DNA of 64,000 bases from the NCBI GenBank assembly GCA_007258455.2, contig VDFB02018340.1, positions 22,816-86,815 on the forward strand. The letters run 5' to 3'. Below, in pieces: positions 34,804 through 45,801 of this stretch. The position numbers were made by a program, and so were the translations under genes. The stretch is from Sequoia sempervirens (lineage: Eukaryota; Streptophyta; Pinopsida; Cupressales; Cupressaceae). Numbering within the stretch: the first letter of the stretch is position 1; each line of letters starts with the position of its first letter. The notes below the pieces were generated by a model. That model saw only the letters and a list, made by a program, of their open reading frames with translations. It searched no databases and had not been told where the DNA came from.

Positions 34804-35990
34804 TGATGAAGGAGCAACTCCTAGTCTACCCCTTTCCAACTCAACTCACAGTGACAACACAGGTTTTCATACAAAAAATGCAAAAAGTAAAACAAAATGT
34901 TCTTTTATTACTGAAATGGCATTACATCAGCACATGCCATCAAATGGGCTTTTATTACATCATTTGTAAATCTGAAATTTATTTTCCTTTTACTATCACT
35001 AGTCTAACGTCTCCTCCTACTATGAGCTATTACACCACCACTTTTGCTACTTGTAGGCTACTTGTCACTATCGTTCACCACCTCTTTATACTTTTGTTCA
35101 TTCTTTAGGTCAACCTTGACCATCTATCTCCATGTCGCAGTATCACCATGCAGTTACCTTGCTATCATGAGCTTCACCAAGTTATCCATTCAACACTTGG
35201 CTATTACATAATTCTTAGTAGCTTCATCAAATCATCCAATGGGAATGAATTTCACAACAATGTGGAATTCATTTCTTCTTGATTTACCAAGAGTCATCCT
35301 ATCATTTTCCATCCACTGTCGTTGACCAATCAGACCACTCATGCTACTATCATCACCCTATCAGTGAAACCTCTAATCACCTCCCACCAATACGAAGGAG
35401 TCTCACTAAAGTCACCTCACACACTACTGAATGATATGAGAACCCATCATTCTATTAGGGAGACTCAAGACATATTTTTGTTGATGATGCTCTCCCATTG
35501 ATCCTTCAGTTCGTCCATGTCACTATTCATAATTTGCAACAAGGATGCAAATTACCGATCATCCTATCACCATTTTCCATGTGTCCACACTTTTCATCAA
35601 ATTCCATCTATTAGTCACCTTCCTATCAATCCCACCTTGGTCATCCAACCTTCCATCACTTTATCATTGTGACCTCAATGCATCTCCCACTGATACACCT
35701 ATGTCTCGCTGATCATCATTCATCGGCCCATGACTGGAACTCCTCCCAAAGTCATGATGATATTTCCCAGTCACATTGATGAACCCATTACTTCCTTCAC
35801 CATCAAGCCATTGCTAGAGCCAAACAAAATGTGTTGCTAATGAAAACACCATACACTAATGTAACTCCAATCTATTAACACAATTGCTCCATCGCTGGAA
35901 TGAGTAGATATATCCTGCTGATAGGAAAAAGTTCCACCAATGAAGGAATAATGCCAACCAAAGGGGTTGGAGCATGATGCTTCTGCATCA
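34804..35990 (-). repeat. 5' LTR of the pol-less element
   Basis: It is defined by the adjacent primer-binding site on its left and by TTGGC on its right, which pairs with TTGGT before 31844. It matches the LTR at 31844-33034 throughout, with scattered substitutions. Confidence 0.88.
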
Positions 35991-35995
35991 TTGGC

Positions 35996-36665
35996 TCATT
36001 CCATGCATTGCTTAATTCCACATTTGCATTTGCAACATTTCATTTTCAGATCATTGCATAGTGTAAGTAGTAAATTACCTTGTTTGAAAACTGAAAATTG
36101 CATTTTGAGTTTGCATAGATTATTGTTAAAAAATGTTAGTTTTGATCTTTTCCAAGTTGCAAAGAAAAATTTAGTCAATAAGCATGTTTTTTATTCGTTC
36201 AATGCATTCCCTAGTTATGAGTGTCTCTTAGTACAAGAGAGTGGAAATGTTGATACTTTCCTTAAACCTATACCCCCTCTTATCTATCTTGTTTGTGGGA
36301 ATGATGTGATAGAAGAAGATGAAAATATAGACAATCCATATGATCATAGTTCTTCTCCCAATACCTCTCCTTTTAGTGACAAAGGTATCTTGGTGAAAGA
36401 AGATTCAATTTTTGAGAATCATGAAGGTCTTGTGAGCTCTTCTCTTCATTCCCCTTGGGAAGATAGTATAACAATAGAAGATGAAATCATTGCCACCACT
36501 TTACTTAGTTTACATTCCTCTCCCAACACTTCCCCTACTTGTGAGAATGCCACAATCATGAACGACCATGAAAATGTTATTTGTGAGGAGGACATGTTGG
36601 TGTTAAGAGATCTAATAATTGAAAACCTTGACAATCCTATAGAGCATAAGGGTGTAATTGTATAG
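35996..36665 (+). CDS. Acidic open frame of unknown function in a gypsy-like element
   Basis: The frame is open from inside the nested LTR (ATG at 35967) to the stop at 36665. The part before 35996 belongs to the LTR, so the true start is unknown; the visible chain is about 220 residues. It contains FNAFPSYECLLVQESGNVDT, an acidic stretch VIEEDENIDN, and two related phrases SSSPNTSPF and HSSPNTSPT about 60 residues apart. No known domain is evident. Its place suggests a leader or gag-region frame of the outer gypsy-like element. It could also be a chance opening. Confidence 0.35.
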
Positions 36666-37302
36666 ATAACCACACTACTATATTTTACTCAAATTTTTGA
36701 TGAAATTTTGTTGAATTTTTGAAAAATTATCGTCGGAATTCTGACAAATCACTAAAATATTTTTTGTTGCTCACTTTACGTCATTTTCTCGATGCGCTCC
36801 AAAACATTGTAATCATGACTTAGTTTTGTCAGTTGCCACCATGGACAAGGGAACTGATTTTCATTAGATTATCGACACACATTTCGTCTATCTACCAATG
36901 AGAAATAACCAGAAGTCAAGTGGCATGTCTTTGCCAAAGCATCAAAAGAATATTGAGCATTTGTTGAGCTTCTGACAAAATAGACCATTCATTTTGATGA
37001 AACTTTCATTGAAAGTATGACAAGTGCGTTGGACTGTATTAAAAGTTGGTCAAGTCATTCTAATGAAAGGTTCATCAGAACTATGGAAAATTCATTGGAC
37101 GGTATTATGGTTTCATCAGTTTGTTTCATTGAAAGTTCAACAAAACTGTACAATTTTTTAAAAAGAAAACTATTCAAATCTCCACACTTTTCTAGTGCCC
37201 TGGTGGCCATGGATGCTCAATTTAGAGATAAAGAAGGTGCCTAAACTATTTTATACACTTGGAAGGAATTCCATTTTCATGGAATGATATAGTGTAGGGT
37301 AT
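36666..37302. other. Unassigned DNA
   Basis: No gene is supported. It has some repeated phrases (TTTCATTGAAAGT twice near 37005 and 37124). It lies between the gypsy-like element and the pentatricopeptide fragment. Confidence 0.4.
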
Positions 37303-37763
37303 GTTCGAAGTGGATACATTGAAGATGTAGTTGTAACTATCCTATTAGACATGTATGCAAAATGTTGAAGCATAGACAAGGCATGTAAACTCTTTGACAT
37401 AATGCCTCAAAGAAATGTCGTCTCATGGACTGCAATGATTGTAGGATATGCACAAAATAGATTTGTTCAAAAGGCTTTAGAAATTTGAAAGCAAATGTAA
37501 TTGTTTGGTGTAAAGAAAAAATTGACAACCTTTGTCAGCATCCTCCCTTCCTGTGGCAAAATGGGAGGTTTGGAACAGGGTATGGACATCGATCATAACA
37601 TAATGGAAGGGGGAGTTTTGTCAAATATTATAGTTGGAAATACTCTAGTAGACATGTATTCAAAATTTGGAAGTATAGATAAGGAACATGAACTATTTGA
37701 TGGAATGGCTCAAAGAGATGTCATTTCTTGGAATGCAATGATTGTAGGCTATGCACAAAAATG
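37303..37763 (+). pseudogene. Pentatricopeptide repeat (PLS-class) gene fragment
   Basis: About 150 codons read as consecutive pentatricopeptide repeats of the plant PLS class: LLDMYAKC.SIDKACKLFD, IMPQRNVVSWTAMIVGYAQ near 37400-37450, TTFVSILPSCGKMGGLEQGM near 37528, VGNTLVDMYSKFGSIDKEHE near 37633, then MAQRDVISWNAMIVGYAQK. These proteins bind organelle RNA and guide editing or processing. Here there is no start, no organelle transit peptide, no E or DYW end, and stops interrupt at 37366, 37488 and 37498 before the final stop at 37761. The wording is typical of the very large gymnosperm families. It is a broken scrap of such a gene. Confidence 0.9.
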
Positions 37764-39017
37764 ACTATTTAATTAGAAATTGTTGTGATAGATGCAAAAT
37801 ATTTACATCATTTTAAATAGGGACAATGTTCTTGAGGAGATGATTGGTGATGCTAAATGAAGCAATTTGAAAATTAGGCTTGCAATATGTTGTAGTGGCA
37901 ACTGCCCTGGTAGACATACCTACATAGAGTTTATAATGCAACTTTCAAAAGTTGTAGTCATGCCTATCTTATCATGTTCCACACATGAACATATGTTCAA
38001 TTAGATAATAGAATACAAAATAAAATAAAGAGTTTAACTAGTGAATTGTAGAAAATATATTTTTGTAGTTTATATTCATATTGCTGATTACATTCATTGC
38101 ATTGCACACCTTTCAAACTCAAAGTATTAATTCACATTGCATAACTAATAACTAGATGTTGATAAATGATGAAATTTTATTTACAATATAGTTTATTATG
38201 GTCAACCTAAGCAGTTATGCAATTACTTCACATCATGTAACTAATATCTAGGAGCAACTTCCAATTGCATTAGCTTGTCATGGCATTCCATGAGACCACA
38301 TTTATATGAGGAAATTTTTCAAATAGTTCACTGCCTTGTCTATCCTATGACATTTTTCATACATGTCTGCCAAAGTATTCTATCAAACAGTTCATTTCCT
38401 TGCTGCTATTATCTACTATTGTCCCACATCTCATGGAATCTTTATCACTATCAATATGTCTAGACAGTCATGAATGATGATATGACTCTCTTTAAATATT
38501 ACTTGTTGTTGAGGACAGTCATGACTTGTCCCTCCTATGACTGCCTTTAATGGACCAAGGCTATACTAAACTCTGCATTCATGGTCATTGTACTAAACAT
38601 TATCATGATTGTCCTTACATTATTGTTTCGTCATCATTTTATGGTGAGTATTAAACTTATTGTTATGATTATCCCTAGTTTTGAGAAATGGTTGTCTCTT
38701 TCATTTGACACTGCACTTGTCACTTTTCACTACCTTCAATTATCTTTGCACAGTCCACTTGACATTTATTTTAAATGACTAACTCTTGAGATAAAGTAAT
38801 TGCCCCTTAACATTGTTAATGATCATTTGGCATTCATGACTATCCAATGATTTCAAATGGACTATGCTCTATCTTTTAACATTGATTCCTTATCTTGATT
38901 ATCACCAACTTGTGCTTAAGATCTCTACCCACCTGTGTCTCTTGGCCTTGCCCTAGTAGCAGATGCTTGATCACTTCCCTTTCATATTTTCGTACATAGT
39001 TCACTATCATTGGTATG
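37764..39017. other. Unassigned DNA
   Basis: I see nothing that can be named. Short open frames at 38275 and 38581 have no family resemblance. Confidence 0.4.
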
Positions 39018-39258
39018 TCAATCAATTAATATATTCTTTCCATGTCACAAAATAAGAATCTTCTATCATGAACAAGGTTGTAGTATGAAGGCTTGTAGCA
39101 TACTCTAGGGTCTACTCATTTCCTATCAAATTTCCCCATAATAACCATTGTTATTTTCGTGATGGACATAAGCTAATGCATTATTCTTCAACTATGACAA
39201 AACCTTTATGGAGTTAACCTCTCAAATGACACATGAATGCATAAATTTTAGAGGACTA
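39018..39258. repeat. Direct repeat R1, first copy
   Basis: It matches 40551-40794 closely: CATGTCACAAA, AAGAATCTTCTATCATGAAC, AAGGTTGTAGTATGAAGG, CTACTCATTTCCTATCAAAT and AATGACACATGAATGCAT. The copies are 1.5 kb apart in the same orientation and flank the repeat at 39551-40508. Confidence 0.82.
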
Positions 39259-39550
39259 AATAAATACCTATGAAAATATAAGGAAAAAACCTCGAATCCT
39301 ACAACATTGACAATAGAAAGGTGGGTGCAAAGCTCAATGATTTGATGATCTCATAATCACATACAAAAACCATTATTTCTATAGGAAAACTCAAGATGAC
39401 TAGGAATAAAGAATATTATGTGGGATGATTGCATAATGTTTCTATATTGGTGACACGCAATAAATTTATATTGGAGAAATTGGTTTGGCACATGGAGGCA
39501 GTAGGGTATTTCTAGTTTCAATGCAAAATCTTGCTATTTTTTAGAAAATA

Positions 39551-40508
39551 TGTGTGTAAATTTCCTAGTCTTCTGTGTTATGTCCTTTGTATGATCTATA
39601 TAGGTACAAACCTGATATGGTTGGATAGAGGGAAGACCTAGCTTTCATTTGGCATTGATTTGGTGAATTTTCATTAAGTATAACAAGAGTTATTTCCATT
39701 TTAGTAGGGAAGGTCTAAAAACCCTTAAAACTAGGGTTTTGATTGAAGAATGGCTCTCTCTTCCATCTCCACATTGTAATAAAGCTAATTCTTGGTGGGA
39801 TGGAAGTTCTTTGTGTATATTTTCATATTTTCAAAGTTTTGGAGAATGAAATGCTATGTGGAGGAAGTTTTGCAATGCTCTATGTGTGGCATCCTCATGT
39901 GATAGGATAAGATTGTGAAGCAAAATGTTGATTTTTGCTTGTTTAGGGGATATTAACAGTGAATGCACTTAGATATGATATAAATATGTGTCAAGGCTTT
40001 GGGGTGAAGGGGAGAGCCTAGATAGTCAACTATCCAATTGTAGCCAACTAATTAGGTCTCTTGGAGCAACATTGTTTTGGTCCATTGCTCTTTTTCTAGT
40101 CACTATCATGAAGGAAGGTTTTGAGGCCTTGTAGGGGCATACAATACCTATCTAATTTTAGTGGTTTGGGCTTGGTATAGGCTTGTATATGGATTTTATT
40201 ATGAGTTCCCTACCGGGTAGGGCTACAAGGGTTAAAAGGGTAAAGAGGCCTAAAGGTTAGAGTGATGAGAAAATGGAGTTTCCTAAGTGAAAATTAGGGT
40301 GTTAAGTTTTGGTTTGGTCCTATTTGAAATTATCTAAGTGGTTAAAAACCCTCTTGGTTGTGAGAGTACAAGAACCCTAGGTGAGTTGGGTCTTTTCCTT
40401 GAAAGAATAGTGGATTGGAAAGTTCCACTTAAAGAGTATTTGAGAGAGCTACACTAATTTGGTGGTTTGATAATCTAGTTGATCATCTAAAGAAGCTTAC
40501 TCTACTCA
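39551..40508. repeat. Dispersed repeat X, first copy
   Basis: It matches 45802-47009 in the same orientation: TGTGTGTAAATTTC at the start, TGGTTGGATAGAGGGAAGACC, TAGGGTTTTGATTGAAGAATGG, GAAAATGGAGTTTCCTAAGTG and TTGATCATCTAAAGAAGCTT near the end, finishing CTACTCA. TG...CA ends would fit a solo LTR, but no target duplication or primer site is visible. Confidence 0.75.
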
Positions 40509-40550
40509 CTCTCAATGACTTATTCCTACATATTTCACTATCCTTGGATT

Positions 40551-40794
40551 TTCAATCACTTAATGTATTATTTCCATGTCACAAAGCAAGAATCTTCTAT
40601 CATGAACAAGGTTGTAGTATGAAGGCCTGTAGCATACTCTAGGATCTACTCATTTCCTATCAAATTGCCCCATAATAACCCTTATTCTTTTTGTGATGGA
40701 CATAAGCTAATGCATTATTCTTCAATTGTGACAAAACCTTTATGGAGTTACCCTCTCAAATGACACATGAATGCATAAATTTGAGAGGAAGACA
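40551..40794. repeat. Direct repeat R1, second copy
   Basis: Second copy of 39018-39258, differing at a few bases. Repeat X lies between the two copies. Confidence 0.82.
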
Positions 40795-41620
40795 ATACGT
40801 TGAATGAATGTAAGTAGAGAAATTTTTGCATACTTGCAGATGGTACAAAATTTCATGGTTAAGTGGAAGCCTCCCATCAATGACAAGATCCAAATATCTA
40901 TGTATCTATCTCAATCAAGCCTCTAAACCCTTCAGAGCTGTCAATTTTTCCACTAACCTATTATGTACAAAAGTCAAATTTTAGAGTTATGTCACCACTA
41001 AAAACAAAAGAAATAGAGCTTTGAAACCAAATCCACACACAACACAATGTGGTATTCATACAAAGCCATACAAACAAACTAAACTCAGAACATTGGAATG
41101 GAAACAACTTTAAATTATGATGCAAAGCATGAATTCAATTTACTCAACTAGAGACACATTTCACAATAATGGGTTCTTCATCTAAAACATTTGTATGAGG
41201 TTCAAATAGTAAAGAGATTGATGAAAGATAGAGGAATTTAAAAGATACTTGGATTTAGTTGGATTAAAGGTTGTAAACTGGTACATGTTTTTTGTGTAGG
41301 AGTCATATCACATCCACAAACATGGTAGAGCTATGCAAAGCAAGAGAAATTGGCTTGGAAAATGAAGGCATCAAGGTATGAAGAATCATTTTTTTGCCAC
41401 CATAGTGAAAAGTTAGCACTTTCTTTCATCTTTGCATATTGGTTTGATGCTTCAAACAATGCATTTATAATATTGAAAAGTGCATTACCTTATTGGGCTT
41501 CTCTTAGTTTCAAAAATATTTTAATATTCTCTACTTAACAGGGCCAACCACGTGACGGTGGAAGCTCATTTGGCCCCTCCCCCACCTCACATCATTCTCA
41601 ATTCCCCATACCCGATCATA
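40795..41620. other. Unassigned DNA
   Basis: No gene is supported. The open frame at 41350-41538 has no family resemblance. A GC-richer phrase, GGCCAACCACGTGACGGTGG, lies near 41542. Confidence 0.4.
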
Positions 41621-41747
41621 TAACATTAATCATTCATTCATCCATTAATAACATCTAACATTCATTCATTAACATACAACATTCATTCATTCATCCATTA
41701 ATAACATATAACATTCATTCATTAACATGTAACATTCATTCTTTCAG
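41621..41747. repeat. Minisatellite of CATTCATTCATTAACAT units
   Basis: Units such as AACATTCATTCATTAACAT and CATCCATTAATAACAT alternate about six times over 125 bases, just downstream of the SET-domain gene's end. Confidence 0.8.
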
Positions 41748-42019
41748 TTTTTACATATTATCAAAAATATGGTTGTCATAATATGATTACAATCACTTTT
41801 TTTTTGTTTCTTTTTTGAAGCTATCAAAATAGTAAGTGGAGTATCCTTTTCTAAATCATTTATCTCCCCTTCAGTTGTTCTTCCCTCTTCTCATGATCTT
41901 AATGTACGCCTAGTCATGTACTGATCAGGACATGGAGGCCGCTGCAAGGTGGGGTATGCTGCAATAACAAAGAAATGTTAAATTGATGTTTTATTATTAT
42001 TGTTACAAGTACTTCATTA

Positions 42020-42330
42020 ATTAAAAGAACATTAGAGTGGTGCTCTTTAGCTAATGGGGCCACATCATGTTCTTGATCTTGTCTTATAGCCTCATGCTAA
42101 ACACCCTCTAAATCCTAATTTGGAGTTGGAACATGAAAGGTTACATTAATTAATACACCAATTGTAATTAAATATGTTTAAAAGAACATTAGAGTGGTCC
42201 TCTTTACCTGATGGGGCCACATCATGTTCCTGATCTTCTCTAGCCTGATCATGCTCAACATGTTGATCACACTCTACATGCTCTAAATTTGAAACACGAA
42301 AGATTACATTAATTAATACACCAATTTCAA
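42020..42330. repeat. Tandem duplication of one exon-intron unit, about 160 bases
   Basis: AAAGAACATTAGAGTGGTCC...GATGGGGCCACATCATGTTC at 42180-42300 recurs at 42025-42140 with substitutions, including the shared tail TTACATTAATTAATACACCA. The right copy holds an exon of the SET-domain gene; the left copy looks like a decayed duplicate of it. Confidence 0.75.
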
Positions 42331-44585
42331 TTAAAGATGTTTAATTGTATTAATCCATACTACGTTTTGTATAGCACATGAATACATCTAGTACCAGGAT
42401 GCACACCATGACCTTCATTTGTAGGTTGTGCTCCACCCTCACTAGACTGCATTCCAATGTCATGTGAGGTATTATCATTGCTTGTTTGTTTTAAAAAAAT
42501 AGGCACATAATTACTTTTTGGTGGAAATTAATATTGAATAGATTACACAAGTATTAAATTTTAAATAAACTTTATTGAGTTTATTTACCTACGTGTTAGA
42601 TGTAGTGGAAGATTGTGTTTGCCCAGTCAAGACTCTTAGGTGTTTAGCCATGGCTTCATAGCCATGTTGGAAGGAAATCTTCATGTTTTCTTCTGTGGGT
42701 GCTCTGTTGAATTCAAAGCCCTATATTTTTTCATAAGATCATGAATTTTTCTTCTATGGTGTGATAAAACCAAAATTGTTTGCAATTTATTATTTGGATG
42801 CAATATTTCATTTATTGATTCTTACAATTCATGTGGCTAATTTCATATAACCACCAGAGCCAAGTTTGTGCTACCTGTGTTTTTCTAGTCTTTCCTTTGT
42901 TGCATTTGATGTGTCAGGCAACCTATGAAAAGTTTGAAATACATTAGATTATGTAAAAAGAAAGAGTAATCAATATATAATTACATTATTGATAGTATTA
43001 CATACCTTCCTTGGCCCGGTGGTGTCTTTCATTTTTTCTTTTTAGCCTTCTCCTTTCCATCTGACACCAGGTCCTTCCACTCCCTCTCTGGAATCAAGGG
43101 GGGACACTCGTAAAAAAAATTTCTTCTCTAAATGTGACTTATATTGGTCCCTCACATATTTTAGATAGGTACCAGCTTTCTGAAGGACCTTGGTTCAATT
43201 GAATGTTTTATCACTGAACAACACAACTAAATGGTTAATGAGCTCATCTTGTATATCTTGATTTTTGGAATTCCACCGTGTACATATGGTGGGACTAAAG
43301 AGCTCCAATGTAATACCACCTAGACATTTATAAAAAAAATCATTTCCTATAAAATGATCATGGGATCATTTGTCTAAAAAAGAGTGATCAATAAGTAAAT
43401 TTCAATTGGATTATATATAATAATAATTAAAATGTTTTAAAGTACCTGGGACCTTATCTATCTTTATGGGAATGAAATCCTCAGTCACTACAAATGTGAC
43501 CGACAATGTTCCCGTACTAGTAATATGGGAAGATCCAGGAAATGCTGCTAAAACATCACCAGTACTAGTGGCCTCTACGTCACCAGTACTACTTGATGCC
43601 TGCATGCTATGTGTTGCCAAAATTTTAGTTGACAATATAGGCATAGATGATGGGGTCAGATGATGTGATGTATGTGCAGGAAGATCAGGATGGACACTTG
43701 TACCAACCCCTACTCTACAGGAAGCACCTGCAGTACCCTAATCATGGCCAACAACATCATGAGGACACAAATAATCCTGTAAAAAAAACACATCTTTTAG
43801 TTCATGACATAAAATAGTACAAAATATAAAATCATGAATGAGCTTATGTTATAATTAAAGACCTCATGACAACTTACTTGCAAGTTTTGTACTCTCTAAT
43901 GCAATATTTTAAACCTCTCTTATTTCATCTGTTTGAGGCACTACGAATAACAATGGAAGGATTTCTTCATTGCATTTTTTTGTCTTCCTTATCATATCAA
44001 GAGGGTTTGCTGAATATGCGATGTCATCATCCAATAATAATGACTGCACCTCGACCCTATGGATGCTCTCCTCTACAACTAGTGCCTTTCCCTGATCAGT
44101 TGACTGCAACAAGAATATTAAAAACATTATTGAAATTAACCCAATAAACTTATGAAAAAAACATAATAATAAAACATTTTGCTTGTATCTAATTTGTAAA
44201 ATTAAAATGAGGTAAACCTGTTGGGTAGAAGTGCCTAAAGATGCATCATGATCTATGGTCTAGGCTGGAGCCTTCCTCATACGATCAATGTCCCACTGTG
44301 ACAAAAATTAAATATAAAAAAACTTACTGAAATGAAACCAATAGACTTTAAAAAAAAAACATAATAATAAAATGGTATATTGGAGTCATTAATTGGACAT
44401 TGGGTAAAATCATATATAGTACATACCACTCCCATAGTAACTGTGTTTGTATCTAAGTGATTCAAATTGTAATCGATTAGCAACTCTTCCCCTGCAGTTA
44501 TTGATTTTATCACACATACAAATACATGGTTTCCCTCGTGTGCCTTGAATATGCAATTGGGTTGCTTATTTGTTGACCTAGGTCA

Positions 44586-44657
44586 TGTACATAGTCACTC
44601 CTTTATTTTGGCCTTCTTTTAATGTACATAGTCACTCCTTTATTTTGATCCTTATCT
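44586..44657. repeat. 45-base tandem duplication inside the SET region
   Basis: ATGTACATAGTCACTCCTTT followed by ATTTTG occurs at 44585 and again at 44630. It falls exactly where the NHxC segment of the SET domain should be and helps explain its loss. Confidence 0.8.
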
Positions 44658-45186
44658 TTTAGCTGTATATAATTTGCTGACAGTGCATACCTATGCATAC
44701 TTCATGTATATCAAACTAGCTATATCCAATTTTTGTAACTGTAACAAGGTCTGACATATTCCATCAATTCAACAACTTTTTCATAATAGACCTTTATGTT
44801 GTCCATGTAAAATAGGCCCAAACCATGTAATGACAATGGTGCTATGCGATATATCCTCTTGTAGACAAAAAAATTAGTGTTTATTGGAGGAAGTTCCTTG
44901 GGTACCCATTGTTTCCGTAGATGTTTGTACCTCAAGGGCACCTCAATGTCACCTATGTTCTCATCATCATAAGAACTTGCCCCCCTTCAGTAAGAAAAAA
45001 TTCCATGCGTTTACAAAATTTTCTTCTAATCTTTTGACCTCTAGTTGATCTCCCTCTTTTAGACCTACTACATGACTCACTTTCCTCTTCTCTTCCTAAA
45101 TTTACCTCGCTTGAGGAAGATAGATCTGAAAAATACCTATTTGGTGGTACCTGCACTCATAAGGATGTTGGATGAAGTTCTTTCAT

Positions 45187-45801
45187 GGTGATGTGATCCC
45201 AAGGTGACATTATGATTATTCTATTATTTCATCGCTAGAATTTGACTGGTTATAAGGTAATCAAGTCTTGATAGATTGCAAGTTATTGTTACTACAATCC
45301 AAATGTGTCCATCACAAATCAAATAAATGTATGAAAAGGTTTCAACATCTTCAAATAGTGAAATTTAGTGCTCATAGTCATTTGAAACAACAACATTTTG
45401 ATTCTTCAAAGGCTTGTAGTAGGTTTTGAGTCTTGGTGATAAGTTTCAATGTAATCACAAGGTCTCCATCCTCACTTTGTAAGCTTAGTGCACCTTGGAA
45501 AATTAAAGAATAAAAATTCCATGATGCAACCAGGTGCTTGACAGGAGTTTCCTTGGTGTTTTGAAATGGTTTTGATGCCTTTTGACACCTCTTGAAGGCT
45601 CTTTGTATTTGGGCTTGTGGAAGTTGTATTAACTTGACTGAACTAGGAAATTAGGTGTCTAAATGATGTTTTGTTAGTTACCAATGTACAACCAATTCAA
45701 ATTTTAGTTGTGGGATGTATGGAAGGTTGGTTGAAGATATAAATAATCCTCTCTTGGTCAAGGCATGTGGGTTGATGAATCATTTTGAAATCTGGATAAT
45801 T
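45187..45801. other. Unassigned DNA upstream of the SET-domain gene
   Basis: This would hold the promoter of the SET-domain gene. I see no clear TATA box at a sensible distance and no named element. Confidence 0.35.

Larger units (their letters stand above)
31844..35990 (-). mobile_element. LTR element with no recognisable pol, nested insertion
   Basis: Two direct LTRs, 31844-33034 (1191) and 34804-35990 (1187), start TGATGAAGG and end TGTATCA or TGCATCA. Flanks TTGGT (31839-31843) and TTGGC (35991-35995) are a target duplication with one change. The primer-binding site beside the right LTR on the minus strand gives the direction. The internal 1.77 kb has only charged, gag-like or accessory coding remnants and no protease, integrase or reverse transcriptase. 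It therefore needed enzymes from elsewhere. Confidence 0.88.
41891..45186 (-). pseudogene. SET-domain gene with En/Spm (TNPA/Ptta-like) C-terminal region, multi-exon, broken
   Basis: Likely start ATG at 45186. Exon 1 (to 44427) has a Ser/Arg/Lys-rich start, then a SET-like fold: LSLHGLGLFYMDNIKVYY, ELMEY, a gap, PNCIFKAHEGNHVFV and SITAGEELLIDYNLNH. SET domains methylate histone lysines; the NHxC motif is not visible here. Further exons with GT..AG borders: 44295-44218, 44103-43878, 43776-43446, 43346-43006, 42922 on, 42720-42593, about 42479-42395, about 42290-42208, 41958-41891. Exon 5 has LVVLFSDKTFN.TKVLQKAG, YLKYVRDQYKSHLEKKFFL and, after a frameshift, EREWKDLVSDGKEK; exon 6 has TSNATKERLEKHR and HKLGSGGYMKLA. 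This resembles plant En/Spm TNPA-type domains. Stops near 44720, 44262, 43936, 43735 and 43197 and frameshifts break it. It ends MTRRTLRS. The SET call is firm, the En/Spm-type call moderate. Confidence 0.75.

Noticed and set aside
33706..35108. Plus-strand open frames of 80-128 codons
   Set aside because: They are antisense to the LTR element's minus-strand coding or lie in its LTR; no family resemblance.
39018..40794. R1 repeats as LTRs of a small non-autonomous element
   Set aside because: No TG...CA edges, no primer-binding site, no purine tract and no target duplication at these positions.
44277..45156. Intact histone methyltransferase
   Set aside because: Stops at several points, a frameshift in exon 1 and no visible NHxC motif rule out a working enzyme.
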